DNA of 64,000 nt from Diadema setosum (lineage: Eukaryota; Echinodermata; Echinoidea; Diadematoida; Diadematidae): contig CM067075.1 of NCBI GenBank assembly GCA_033980235.1, positions 12,498,292-12,562,291 on the forward strand. Direction: 5' to 3'. This document shows positions 12,120 to 24,849 of the stretch, piece after piece. Position 1 is the stretch's first letter. Every line of letters begins with the position of its first letter. The notes beneath the pieces are model-generated. The model searched no databases. It saw nothing but the letters and a program-made list of their open reading frames with translations, and was not told the origin of the DNA. The translations under genes and the position numbers were made by a program.

Positions 12120-12561
12120 AGGGATAGTATATCATTGGTTGAGGTGAGAAATAACAGTTTAACGTCTTGCGAGATAATTAGAAACCGCTTTATGAAGTGC
12201 TGAAAAGAATGCAATAGTTTCTAAGAGGAATTCAATATTTATTTGGTGAATACATGTATCTATTTTGAAATGGCTGATATATTAAAAAGTAAGTATATTA
12301 AAAGTAAAACCAAGCGACCCTGATGTAAAGGCGGGTCCCTCCTTTTATGAGGATCGCCTTGTTTTGGATATCTCAGCCATTTCAACACCGATTTTCATCG
12401 AATAAACTTTGAATTCCTCTTAGAATTATATGCACTTTTATCACATATGAAATTTCTCAATTTCTCTAAAAATCGTGATCATCATAAAAGTAATGATAAT
12501 ACACTATGTAACAATAGTTGGAAACCTCAACCCCAATCTCAGCCGAAACTGTATCATCCCT
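12120..12561. mobile_element. 442-bp fold-back element (TTAA family)
   Basis: The left arm begins AGGGATAGTAT and the right arm ends ATCATCCCT. Inside, GAATTCAATATTTATTTGG and TTTTGAAATGGCTGATAT mirror GGATATCTCAGCCATTTCA and AATAAACTTTGAATTCCTC. The flanks are degenerate TTAA (TAAA and TTTA). The centre differs from the sister copies at 22112 and 31163. It is a non-coding, old copy. Confidence 0.75.
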
Positions 12562-12771
12562 TTTAGAGTAATTGTAACAAGCAGAAACATCAAAGAAGCG
12601 TTACAGTGAGAACTTCATGCTAATCACACAATATCTGTCCGATCACATTACATTCTCTCTCAAATCAACATGACTCGTGATGTTTGCACCTCCATTGTAA
12701 CCAATGTGTATTGCAAATAATGGTATCGTTCTCGTTTAGAACGGCTTCAAGAATAGTTTACCCAAGGAGAT

Positions 12772-12802
<31 letters not shown>

Positions 12803-12803
12803 G
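12772..12803 (+). repeat. (GA)n followed by poly(G)
   Basis: GA repeats run into about eleven G. It is a simple sequence. Confidence 0.85.
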
Positions 12804-13988
12804 TAAGCTCGATTATTTAAAGCGTAAAACCCTTATGACGCATATACGCTCCTTGAATCATTCTTTTTGAAGAGACAAATCTCGCCTGCCCTACATGTTG
12901 CTCGTGGTATTATGGGGCTATTTTTGTTCGCGCGTCTATTTTATTGGTTAAAGATAGAACGATCACACTGTAAGGAATAGTTGGAGACACATGGAGCTTT
13001 ATATGCACATGCTTTTCTTAGCAAAGTTTCCCCCAGTACAGCATTGATTGCATCGTGTCAGTATGCAGTATAATGTCAGCCTCGGCGTTGCTGCTGTGCA
13101 ACTTACAATACACCCAATTGCATGACATGACGTTAGAGAAGGCATTCTTCAGATTTGAGGGAAAATTACAAAGGGGGTATGACGTGTATGAGGAGACGGA
13201 GGAGAAGGAAGAGGAGGTGGGGGTGGGGTCTGGATAAGTATGAGGAGAGATGGATATCATCCTACCATACATTTCATACTGAATATAATATTCAGGGCGC
13301 AAAGAACAACCAAATCTAGGCGCCTATACATAGTCCATTAATAAAATGCGCGGCATATTGACAACGAGTGACAAAGAATGCATATGCAATGACCTGACGT
13401 TCAAGCATGAAGCAGCAACCACATTATAGGCAAGTTGGATGAGAAGTTGATGCCATGCTTTTAGCCCCAGAACTCTCGAATTAGTTTTTACAGGAAAACT
13501 CAGTTGATGAAGGGATCCTATTGTCAAACTCCATCAATGGGGAAAGATTGATACATGTATTTTGCGTTAATTCTGAACAGTTTTATATACTTCAACTTTA
13601 TTTATCCCTCGATCCCTCTCCGCCATACAACAAGAAAATGGTAATGATATCATACTTTGTGGTTCCTCCTACTAGCGGCCGTTCATTGTCAACAGAACTA
13701 ATCAAAACAACTACAGCCAGCTTTTCCTATAGATACCTTACATAGTGGCGCCTTATTTGAATGCTTGTAGTCCCTTATAGTCCTTTGCGTGCTGTGAGTG
13801 CTGATCTGCACAGAAAACCACATAGCGTTGTACGCACCATTCAAAGTCACTGGCATTGAAAGACTTAACATTAGTTTTAAAGTGACACTCGACTTGCCTC
13901 ACTGGACCAAAGTTTGTGAAACTCATCACACTTAACGAAGAAGACTTCTAGAAGAAGAAGACTTAACGAAGACTTAACGAAGAAGACT

Positions 13989-14241
13989 TCTAGAAATGAT
14001 GAGTGACCTTGGCAAGCGAATTTTTGTTCTACCAAATATCGTGGCGTTTCTCCCCCTGTGTAATATACTGTGCGACTTTAACACATATAAATAATCCATA
14101 AGCGCTGCGTTATAGTATAACGCAGCGCTTATGGATTATTTATATGTGTTAAAGTCGCACAGTATATTACACAGGGGGAGAAACGCCACGATATTTGGTA
14201 GAACAAAAATTCGCTTGCCAAGGTCACTCATCATTTCTAGA
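13989..14241. repeat. Perfect palindrome, 126-bp arms, 1-base centre
   Basis: From TCTAGAAATGATGAGTGACC to the matching GGTCACTCATCATTTCTAGA the two halves are exact reverse complements over about 126 bp each, meeting at the single G at 14115 (context GCGTTATAGTATAACGC). Two short open frames here are mirror images and not genes. Just outside, the left flank carries tandem GAAGACTTAACGAA units absent from the right. Such a perfect short-spacer palindrome is either a recent inverted duplication or an artefact of library preparation or assembly. Confidence 0.9.
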
Positions 14242-14586
14242 CGTATATGGGCCACTTCATTTCGTACATACAATGCTATATTTTGCCTGATATTATTTAC
14301 TTTGCTGAACTTATGAGCTATCACTCATTCAACAACAGAGATTGAGAAGCAGAAAGGAAGATCGATGAGTGAGAAAATATACATGGATATCAATCAAACA
14401 GAGTGTTAATTATATTTAGAATTTATGTCCTTAGAGAGACCAAAGAATGCATGTTTTAAAGGCATGAAGGCTGCAACAATTCTTTGAATCATTTATCCCT
14501 TTTAAATTTGACTGCCCGATAACGCCGTGTTCTTAGCATAGCAAATACTGTATAAGAAATGAAGGTTGTCAAAACACAGAGAGGGA

Positions 14587-14842
14587 GAGAGAGAGCAGAG
14601 GGAATAGATAGATTGATAGATAGAGCAAGAGAGAGATTGATGAACAGATAGATGGATAGATAGATAGATAGATAGACGGATAGATAGAGAGAAATATAGG
14701 TAGACAGACAGATAGATAGATAGATAGATAGATAGATGTAGATATAATTCGATAACAAGATATAGCGGGATAGAAAGGAAGAGAAAATGCTCAACATAGA
14801 AAGAGAATGGAGAGAGAGAGAGAGAGGGGGGGGGGGGGGGGG
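14587..14842 (+). repeat. GATA/GA microsatellite with poly(G) end
   Basis: About 250 bp of interrupted GATA, GACA and GA units finish in roughly 18 G. Reverse-strand open frames rich in Ser-Ile-Tyr-Leu are translations of this repeat. Confidence 0.9.
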
Positions 14843-14937
14843 GAGAGAACATTAGGGCAGCAGGCTGATAGCGGTATATAGGCCTATGTTAAAGACAATT
14901 CAAGTTGTTATACATTCTGCCCTACACTGTGGTTGCA

Positions 14938-14959
14938 CCCCCCCCCCCCCAAAAAAAAA
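14938..14959 (+). repeat. C13/A9 homopolymer junction
   Basis: Thirteen C are followed at once by nine A, then GAAGAAG. Confidence 0.8.
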
Positions 14960-16337
14960 GAAGAAGATAAAAACGACTGCAACAAAAGCAATTTATGAAG
15001 CAGGAAAAAACAAAATGAAGTGGCATTTTCTTTTTATCTATCATATATAGTCAGAGTATCAGGAAATACCGTTAAGGTCTCCCCTCTATATCGACTGAAC
15101 CGGTACTCTCAGGTTTGGAAGAAAAAAAAAAAGAAAGAAAAAAATATCACTTTTCCATTTTTCCGGCGCCGTAACCTATATGGCACCCAGACGGCAATTG
15201 GATACACAGGCTGCCCAGGCACTGGAACGAGACCAGTTAGTTTTGTATTACTGTCGTGAACATGTCATCTGACAATGACATACTCTGTCTTTCTGAACAC
15301 TTTTAAAGACACGTGTTTTTGATCAGCTTCCAGAAAACCACAAAAAGCAAACAAAACAAAAGAAACAAAAACGAAAAATAAAACAAAGTCGAACAAACAA
15401 ACAGACAAAAAACAAACAACTAAATAAAAAAAAATCAAACTGATACAGCCCAGACAGTGCCAGACCACTCATCTCTCAACCTTGATCATTTCCATCAATT
15501 AAATGTTTAGCCTTATTTCTCCTTGTTTGTAAACCTTTACGTCATTCTTCTTCTTTCTTTCTTTCTTTTTTTCGTTCTTACTCTCAGATTTAGCTATAGT
15601 ATGGAAAATCAGAGATGTGTAATAACAACGCGGCACATCTAATATTAGTAAGCAAAGTGTTAATGATATTCCATATTATTTTTTTTTCCTGGGGTTATAT
15701 TCGACTATACTTCACGAGTGTTAGCAAGTTTGTTTTTCCTGCTTATATGTCTGTTTGTTTGTAACAATTCATATTAAATTCAGATATATTCACATTATCT
15801 CACTGATGTGGATTCTTATGAAACGCAATTGCCCACAGTCTCTGTATTACAGCAGAGTATGATATGAAACCAAAGCAGGCAGTGAGGGCAGGGCGATTAG
15901 GTGACGTATTAATCTCAGCTTAGTAACGTTATAGCATCACTCTATTAATGTCTTCGAAGAGTGACTAATGTTGACGATCGGCTAAACGGCGGCATTAACC
16001 GCATTTTCACGGTCTTGTTATAGTTCTTTGTCCTCTTCCTCGACTTGGTAAGTAAAAATAGAAGAGACACCGAGACAGTGAACTTTCAAAGTTATCCGTA
16101 ATCACACAGGTCAGGTCAAACAATTTTTTCGGAATCTAACTACACAGCATTCGTCAACTGATTTGTTATAGAAATATTATGTCTTCTGGCACACAAATAA
16201 TCGTCTCCGAAATTCCGTATGGATTTGGAATTCACCTTTTGGTACCCCGTGTCCGATTTAAGATCATAGTAGCTTACGGTGTCTCTAATAAAAAGGCTAT
16301 CCTCCGTAAATAGAATCGTATTAATGTTAGCATTGTG

Positions 16338-16383
16338 TTCATCATCATCATCATCATCATCACCACCATCATCATCATCATCG

Positions 16384-16414
<31 letters not shown>

Positions 16415-16455
16415 TATCATCATCATCATCATCACCACCATCATCATCATCATCG

Positions 16456-16486
<31 letters not shown>

Positions 16487-16510
16487 TATCATCATCTTAA
16501 TCATCATCAT
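16338..16510 (+). repeat. (TCA)n microsatellite, ~170 bp
   Basis: TCA units run with a duplicated interruption pattern of CACCACCATCATCATCATCG, so part of the array is a larger tandem duplication. Open frames of poly-Ser, poly-Ile and poly-Met here are repeat translations. Confidence 0.95.
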
Positions 16511-17320
16511 TTCAATTCAATTCAATTCAATTCAAAGTTTATTTCATTTTTCGACAAAAACATATAAGTTACACTTCTTTTGACAACAGAGAATAAGGTA
16601 AACAGAACATTATGTATCGAAGAGAATGTAAAACAATTGAGGAGGACCTTATAGTAATTATACATTGTACACTGCAAAAAGTCCGGTGTTAAATAGTGAA
16701 CACCGAGCTGGTGTTAAATTTTCGGTGCTCATTTATGGTGTTAAATTAACACCCCTGGGTGTCATTTCCAAATTTTAAACTGTTTTTTGAAGAGTTTCTT
16801 AGTAACTGCACTTCTTGTTGATTTTTAATTTAAACAAGACGATCAAGAATTTTGCATTAAAATATTAGATTTTTGAAAAAATGTGAAAATAAATTTACAC
16901 CAAAGTAACACCAGCTGGTGTGGTCTCTTATTGAAGCTGGACGGGTGTTAAACCATTGATATTAACACCAACAAATATCAAAACAACACCATGTGGTGTC
17001 ATTTTTGAATTAACACCAGTACAGTGTCAAAATAACACCAGGTACAGTGTCAAATTAACACCACGAAGTGTCAGGTGAACACTTTTCAACACCATCACAG
17101 TGCATTTTTAACACCTGTGGGTGTGGTCCTTTATTTAAGTTTGATCGGTGTTAAATTTAACACCCGTGGTGTTAAATCTAACACCGATGTTTTTACAGTG
17201 TAGTAAAAAAAAAACAGAAGTGATCGAAATAAAGTACATGTATAACTTTGCTTTAAGTGCGAAAAGTGGAGAGACCCACTAAAAAGACAGAGCTTGTAGA
17301 ATGTGGGCCCCTCTGGAATA
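16511..17320 (-). repeat. Dispersed retroposon tail, interrupted by a MITE
   Basis: Repeated TTCAA units lead into GTTTATTTCATTTTTCGACA, and after the inserted element at 16670-17200 the sequence resumes with GGAGAGACCCACTAAAAAG. The copy at 39036-39255 shows the same two modules, (CAATT)n then TTTTCTTTCGACAAAACATA and GAGAGGTCCACTAAAAAG, without the insertion. On the minus strand the family ends in TTGAATTGAATTGAA, the kind of short tandem tail left by non-LTR retroposons. Confidence 0.6.
16670..17200. mobile_element. 531-bp TA-flanked MITE built of GGTGTTAAAT motifs
   Basis: TA flanks both ends. The left end CACTGCAAAAAGTCCGGTGT mirrors the right end, ACACCGATGTTTTTACAGTG. The interior carries about twenty copies of GGTGTTAA or its complement TTAACACC in both orientations, with otherwise AT-rich filler. 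There is no coding capacity. The TA target fits Tc1/mariner-like or related elements. Confidence 0.8.
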
Positions 17321-17559
17321 ATAACATCAATGGAAAGATTAATTGAAGCATCATAAATACAATAGGAGAAAAAAAAAGAGGAAGAAGTCTGGAAGCCCAC
17401 TGAGAATTGGATTCACAGATAAATACACTTACTATCATAGACGTGAACAACATGGGACAAGACTAGACAACAAAACAACTGCTGGAGAAAAGGCTGTACG
17501 GGGACAAAACGGGATGGACAAGACTAACAGACGCGAACAAACATGAAACAAGACACATT

Positions 17560-17600
17560 ATCATCATCACCACCATCATCATCATCATCATTGTGATTAT
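17560..17600 (+). repeat. (CAT)n microsatellite
   Basis: Short interrupted ATC/CAC units form a simple sequence. Confidence 0.8.
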
Positions 17601-18596
17601 CACAATCATCATATTTATCATTATCGTTACTGTCATCATCAGTGATACTATAGTATTGGCCTACTATAATCCGCTGTAGCAGTAGTAGTAGCAGAGTAAC
17701 AAAACTATACCAATACCAATCGTTTGACCTTTCAGAGGACTCGCGTCTCTGAATAGCCGTAGGTGTATGGTCCGTAGACGTATGCTCTAGGGTGTAGTTG
17801 GCTTACTGTAAGTTTCTTCTCCATACTTAAACTTGTGTGTCTTACTGTGTTATTCCCCTGTAGGACAAACATAAAATGACATTCGTGAGTCACAAATGCA
17901 CCTGCACCGACAACCGCACTTGCACCGGCGGCTTGAATTATAAAAAAAAAAGAAGAAGAAGAAGAGGAAAAGAAACAAAAACCGAGAAAAAACTCAAAGC
18001 ATGGCAAATTAATCTTTACACTACATATTTGGCTGGTTGTCATCATCTTTTGTCCTTTGAGTCACATGCGATTCCTTCGTATTTGCCTGTACTCTCGAGT
18101 TTTAGATACGTCTTTTATGATTATTGTTGAAGATGCATGTACATTGAGGCTTTGTGCGCCAGCCATAATCGTCACCAACAGCTACTACAGTAACCAACAT
18201 GAATAGGTTGTCAAATAGCTGAGCAGTTCTGTGAACTTGTTGACAGGGGAACAGCTGAGAGACATGTGGTTTTATAGTTTTACATCGTTGTGTCATTGTG
18301 TGTGTTGACGTGTTACATTTTTTTTCCCGACTGTTTAACAATTGTATAGCAACTCCCCCTTGTTTCGCTGAATCCGCTTTTTTTTTTTCTTTCTCTTCCG
18401 CACGTGTAACGTCGTAATGCCGCCGCAGTTGCTGAAGAGGATTTCTATAACATTGCTCCGCCATTGACATTGACTATGGGGATGTCCCATTCGGAGACCG
18501 CGCAGCTCTGTCAGTGATTAACCTATGCCCTGCCGACATTGTCGTTGGTTTAGACGTAGGCAATTTCGCCAAACAAGACAAGTGTTCGTAGTCCTT

Positions 18597-18640
18597 ACCC
18601 CCCCCCCCCCACACACACACACACACACTGTACACACTCA
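18597..18640 (+). repeat. Poly(C) followed by (AC)n
   Basis: About thirteen C are followed by AC dinucleotide repeats. Confidence 0.85.
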
Positions 18641-21600
18641 CAAAAGTAGGCGATTAACCATACAAAGCTGGCGACCTTTAAGGATTCTCCTTGACTTTAG
18701 CCTTGAATGCCATTGGGATTAACTCGTTTGCCACTGACTGCTTTTCATGGTTGTGAGGCTGTCGCTGTGACTGTACTTCTTTGCCCGTGATCTCGTCTGT
18801 GCGGTCACATGTCCAAGGGGGCAAACATGACATAACATAACATTGCATTTGATAACAACATAATCCTCCCATCACAACAGGAAACGGCATCATGTGACAA
18901 TTGTTTCGAATTGTGATGTCACTTGGTTTATTCCATGCAAGTTCACGCGTGTGCTGGTTTACGCGTGTGGCACCCAAACGGGTGTTTAATCTCGTGTAAC
19001 ATTACGCTATTTACACAATATGACAAGGGTGATGATCCATCTATCCGATCATACTGTCGATTGAATGAGTAAAAGTCATGGCGTTCGTCCCAGGCTCTCA
19101 CTTGTGCTTTCCCAAACATTATAGTGAACACATTTTTTATTAATCTTGGGATAAATGTCAAGTGCAAGAATGTGACGGCAACCCTTAAACTCGGAAGTTG
19201 GAAAACCCACGAGCGTCTAGCCATTCAGACAGTCATAAAGACCCTTCTCCCGCCTGCCTGTGTCAATGTCGAGTTCTTGTTTTTGTTTTGGGGTCTTGTG
19301 ATCGTCACTGTTGTCGATATCCTTCTTCTTCTTCCTCCTCCTCCTACTGGGATTGTTCATGGTTCTATACTCCCTTACACTCCTCTTTTTGTCTTCATTT
19401 CATCTCACATTCTCCTTCCCTTCTTATTTTCTCTTTGTTTGTCGGTATCCCCCACCCGTCCTGGCCACATGTCCAGACGATCTTTATACTTCGTCTAATA
19501 TGTTGTCTTGAAGTCGGATATAGACGGTGAAAACAATTCTCTTCTGGCTCTTATCCAAAGATGATAGTTCACGTTGTCAGTGCATGATGCCGTAAGGTAC
19601 GCTTCCTAAATCTGTTTTTATTTGATACAGACAGACAGACAGACAGACAGAGAAGCACATGTTGAAAATCTAAGTTACTTGCGTGAAACAGCTCCGTGTC
19701 CCATTCAGGATTGCTCGTACGGATCAACAAACTGCCTTACGGAGCAGAGACGAAAGAAAAACGAAGAGGCTGAGGAAGAGAAGAAGGAGACGGAGTTATA
19801 CGGAAAAAGAGATTGCATTACCTCAAGTACTAATTGAAGATTTGCAAACTGTATATCTATAACGCGGAAGTGTGATAAAGACGATTTTTGCAGTAAAATT
19901 ACACACACGTGTCTAATGAGTCACCACGAGGTGCTTGAATTACCCCTTCAGTTATTTTGTCTGGTCTGTTCATGATCTGCTCATTATTACTGGTCTTCTT
20001 TCAGTTGCGTTGTAATGTATCTTCTTCCTCGCGTCATAACGTTTAAAGGTCCTGTTTGCCTTTGGGAGCAGTGATTTAAAAATTTTTCAAGATATCACAT
20101 TTGATGCATATGTGTAGCTCTGCTGTATCACAAAACATCCTATCATATATATATATATATATATTTTTTTTTTTTGCAATAAAGCCTAAAATATAAAGAG
20201 ATATCTACATTTTTTTCATTCAACCATAACTGTAGACGGTTTAGTCTGGAAACATTTTTATCATAACTATTGTTCACATTTTATGCATTTAACAATACTT
20301 ACCATCGATTATACGGATTCGAATTTTTACAGTGGTTGTTTCTATCCCTAACTCACATGTTAGAACTATTTTAAAGCACTAATGCTGGGTTTTGTTTCTT
20401 CTACAAATGGTAAATTATGCCTTTTATGAGGCGATCCACAATCCTCAAAGACTGGGCATTAAGTAACGGTGTCGTCGCATACGAGACAATTAAATGTGCA
20501 CCTTTTTTGTTTTGTTTTTGTTTTATTCCATGAAGGCACTGTTCTGATGTTTCAAATGTAGACTTACGACAAAAATATTTGAATGGGATTGCATTAACTT
20601 GTGCGTAACTGAAACCGCAAATGTATATTCAAATCTAATTCTATGTGAACATTAGTTTCCCCAACAAATAGTTTCCCCATTGTTTTTCTATCACCCCGTC
20701 GTGATTATAAAACAATCTGAATATGAAACAATGCATGAAGCCCAATGAAATAACGCAATGCGTTTATGACAACTGGTACTGTGATTAGAACTGATGATAT
20801 CAGCCCTATCAGCGCCCGTTCATCCGCCGTTATCATTCTTCCTGTACACATTGCACTTGCCAATAAGATGCAGGATGTCTAGCTGTTGGAAACTTTCCAA
20901 AATGGTTGTGGGTGGTGTGGGGGGGGGGGGGGGGGAGGGGTGGAGAAACAATCCTGTTTTGCGACATATCACATTTGTGACGAGACAGCAAAGCAAAAAA
21001 GGGATGTCTGGTTGTGATTGTTTATGTAACATTTAAACTATAACAGTATCATATTTTTCTCGTCTCTCTGTCTCTTTGTTAGTTGATCCCCCCTATTTTA
21101 TACTTCTTTCAATCTACCTATCAACCATTTCATTTATCTACCTATCTATTTCTCTCCCTTTTCTTCTCATTCGATTTTTGTTTACTTCTTTAATATCAAT
21201 AGACACTGACTTTCAACCCGTTCTCTTGCGAGATTCTGAAGTCCGCATCGACGTTAAAAACAAGATCCATCTAACGCAAAGTTCCCAATTGCAAAGGGTT
21301 TGATAAAATCTTTGAACAGCATATGGGCGTCGACTCTAAAACCCAATTATTTTTAGAAAGCGTAAACATCTTTCTCAACGTCCAAGCGTTTAACCTCGAT
21401 AGGAAATTTCCTCGCGAGAATCGGGTCAGTGAATGCCTTCCGCGTCTTTGTTATGATTTCTACTTGACAAAGTGAACGAGCACTTGAAATGAATCAAAGT
21501 ACACTTATCCTGACTGCCCTTGCCACCGGACTGAAGCCAGGGATAACAGGTTTATGTTTTTATGATATTTTTCTACCGGACCAACATCACATCAGAGGAA

Positions 21601-22111
21601 ATCGATAGTCCTTTGTATACATTAAATCAATACACACTTAAAACGTTAACAGAGGGTCTTTTTGAATGACTCCTATACCCCATCGTAGTGGTGACCTATG
21701 TAAATAGTTGTTATTATCATTCTTTCATGTCATGACTAGTATTGCAAATTTCCAGATGGATTAAACGTTGTGTCCACTACTCGTTACGCTATGGCACATG
21801 ATTTGATATAAAAGCCAACGACACTTATATCGTGTCGTCCTGTCGAACCTAGTCCAGATACTGGACGATTTTTATCATCCGCAGTTCCCACACACTCGGC
21901 ACCCACCCAATGCGCCCAACCGCTGATTGCGACACTCCACCAATTGGTACTCCCGAAAAAAAAAAAAAATTCAGGAGGGGTGAATTGTGTAATACAGTGT
22001 ACATACAGACACCATCAACGTACGTCTGTACACACGCGGGCACACTACGAATACAGTCCAGGAAGTGGACTATGTCGAACCATGCAAGGCATTCCGACTG
22101 TATGTATTTAA

Positions 22112-22470
22112 AGGGATGATAGTCTTGATTGAGATGAGGATTCTTAGAAACAACTTTATGAAAATGATGGTAAAGAGCATACAATTTTAATAGTTTAAAG
22201 TTTATTTGATGAAATTCGGTTTTGAAATGGCTGAAATATCAAAAACAACGGAAAACAAAACCATCCTAGTAAAAGGTGGGTCCCACCTTTCATTAGGTTC
22301 GCTTTGTTTGGGATATCTCAGCCATTTCAAAACTAATTTTAATCAATAAATTTTGAATTCATCTGAAAATCATACATGCTCTTTCATATTTTATAAGAGG
22401 TTTCTCATTATCAAAAAAGATAAACGTTGGAAATCTGAAGCCCCGTCTCTACCGAAACGGTACCATCCCT
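22112..22470. mobile_element. 359-bp fold-back element with intact TTAA sites
   Basis: TTAA lies directly outside AGGGATGATAG on the left and CCATCCCT on the right. The arms of about 150 bp mirror each other, for example GGTTTTGAAATGGCTGAAAT against ATCTCAGCCATTTCAAAACT. The centre contains the small palindrome GGTGGGTCCCACC. It belongs to the same family as 12120, 31163 and the half copy at 1708. TTAA duplication with AGGG ends fits Kolobok or piggyBac derivatives. Confidence 0.85.
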
Positions 22471-23216
22471 TTAAACCCTATTATTATGTCGACTATGCAT
22501 GATATATGAGATCTAATAGTTGTCTCGCATATTATGTGCGGATGACGTATGAAGATAATAAGTGAATGTTGATTGCATGACCACAAGAATCTTGAGGTAA
22601 ATGAAGCAGCAGATGTTTAAAAAAAATGTCAGCAGATAACATCATATGCGTGTACATAGACGGGGCTGTTTTGAAATGCTGACAGCATCGGTCGCTCCTC
22701 AATGCTCCTCGTGCTTGCACTAGAGCCTTTCATACAACTACGTTCTCGTTTTCCAGATTGGAAAGTCTCTTAGACTTTCCGCACAAATTGCTATCACACC
22801 AATTAATATCCCTCAAATTGTTATGTCAGATATGTTGCTATAGATACAGAAAGAAAATATCAGTTTCCTGTCGATGAGCTGTCAGACTTTAAGTGTATTT
22901 GTAGTGCCAAGTGCTATAAACAGCAGTGAGATGATATTTCATCGTCTGTGGAGTTACATAGCAGATAAAGGAAGTGAACCCTGGAACTGTACTAAATGGG
23001 CATGTGTTGCATTCAAGCTAACACAAAATTACTGAAATAAAAGAACATTCTTCTTATCCAAGTTTTTTTGCTTAACCACAATCATTAAAAGTCTGTTTAT
23101 TTTTGTTTGATTTTCTTTTACTCATCACTATTACAAAACTATGTTATAATTTTCGAAATGCAAACATTTCCTTTGATATAGGCCTACCCATATCCACCAA
23201 CCCCCACCCCAATCCA

Positions 23217-23239
23217 TTTTTTTTTTTTTGGGGGGGGGG
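23217..23239 (+). repeat. T13/G10 homopolymer junction
   Basis: Thirteen T are followed by ten G, with C-then-A polarity on the minus strand. Confidence 0.8.
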
Positions 23240-24823
23240 ATTACAACAACCCTAACGAAACAGTGAAATTAAGCCTATTTTAGCATAAACATTCCAGAGT
23301 GATTCTATAGATCTCTTTAGAGCCTGAAAAGCTAAGATAATTATGTGCTCGTAGATACGGGTAAATATCAGTGATTGTGTCAAAAAAAAAACCCGATTTT
23401 TAACCAACACAAACCATCACTTCCCCTGTGACGAGGAAGGGAGGATCAGTGGAGATTTTGCGGTGGAAATCTAATTTGCGAAGCCATATTTATCAGACGG
23501 AGAAATTTTTCTGACATTGGTCTTCGTACTTGTATTTTACCCGTCTATTAAGGGAATGGTGTACGAATAACAGTTACGCAGTTTGGCTGTGCTAGCTACC
23601 ATTATACTTTGATTCTGTGTTTTGCGACTTACCTAGGGCATATCGAAGGCACATAAAAGATACGTTTGGTCTTAATTAAAAAGCTCACTTGGTCAATCCT
23701 TCTGTGGATTACACACAGCGAGGAGGCTAACGGATGCTCTCACACATGTTGACCTGAGTAAATATAATTATTTTGTCTATTGTTTGTATCATAACTGAAA
23801 GGAATAGTATTTTAATCGATATATCACTATATCCTGACCTTGGGTATGATGGATATTCAGATTCAGATTCATTTTATTGTCCATAATTATATGAAATTCT
23901 TCTTGTTAGCATATGGGTGTACACATAGGAGTATCTGCATACATATACATATGGCATTTTTTTTTATTACATTTCCCCGTCACTATTTTTGGTGTAGTAA
24001 TTATAATTCTTATCATCGATATCTTTTTTTTTTTTACCACTACAGTTATGATTATCATTATCATTATCATTATCATCACAATTATTGTATCGATGCTTTC
24101 TTTCATACCACCTTTCGAAGATATAGGGAGAGTATAGTGTTGGTTCATTGTAAATAAAGATATGTTGATATTTATCACCATTTCAATGGCAACATTTTAT
24201 ATGTCGTATGGAGAACAGCGCGATAGATAATACAAACACCTCACCCGGTGATTCCTACTTCTGCTTGCCAACACACTTGGGTATATTTGGACACGGCCTC
24301 TCATATTTCCATAAAGTGAATCTCTACCCGACAATGACCATTTGGCTGGGTCCTTTGTTCGCACTGATCATGTGCTGAGTTCGTCGCCGATGATTCATGT
24401 TTAATACGTTTGCCAGGGATGTCTAATAGGCTCTAGGAAAACAGGGCGGGAGTAGAGAGAAATAAAGAATGAGACAGAAAGACGATGGGGGGGGGGGGGG
24501 GCACACATATTGACAACAGCACATGGAATATCAAGCCATGTATGCAAACACTTTCGTTTTTCTATCGCATTCACTACAGAGTCTAGTAGTGCATGTCCTA
24601 CCCAGTGGTATATAGTAAAAGCAACATACTGTACCACCATTGGTCATCCATATCGATGCGTTATCGGAGGTGTGTTCATTCTATTATCTCGTTCACCACC
24701 TTTCGCTTATCCATTATACCGATACAGTCAGTTCCTAAACTATACCTGTACGGTCTAACCATGGAGGTAGCTCCATGGTCTAACGTTGGCAACGCGTACG
24801 GTGGAACTAGCTGATCGCCCCCT

Positions 24824-24849
24824 CCCCCCCCCCCCCCCCCAAAAAAAAA
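24824..24849 (+). repeat. C17/A9 homopolymer junction
   Basis: A C run of about seventeen with one early T is followed by nine A. A small hairpin, ACCATGGAG and CTCCATGGT, lies about 45 bp upstream. Confidence 0.8.

Noticed and set aside
14131..14324. Two overlapping frames on opposite strands
   Set aside because: They are mirror images produced by the palindrome at 13989-14241.
16274..16583. Poly-Met, poly-Ser and poly-Ile frames
   Set aside because: They are translations of the TCA microsatellite; all frames are open because the unit has no stop.
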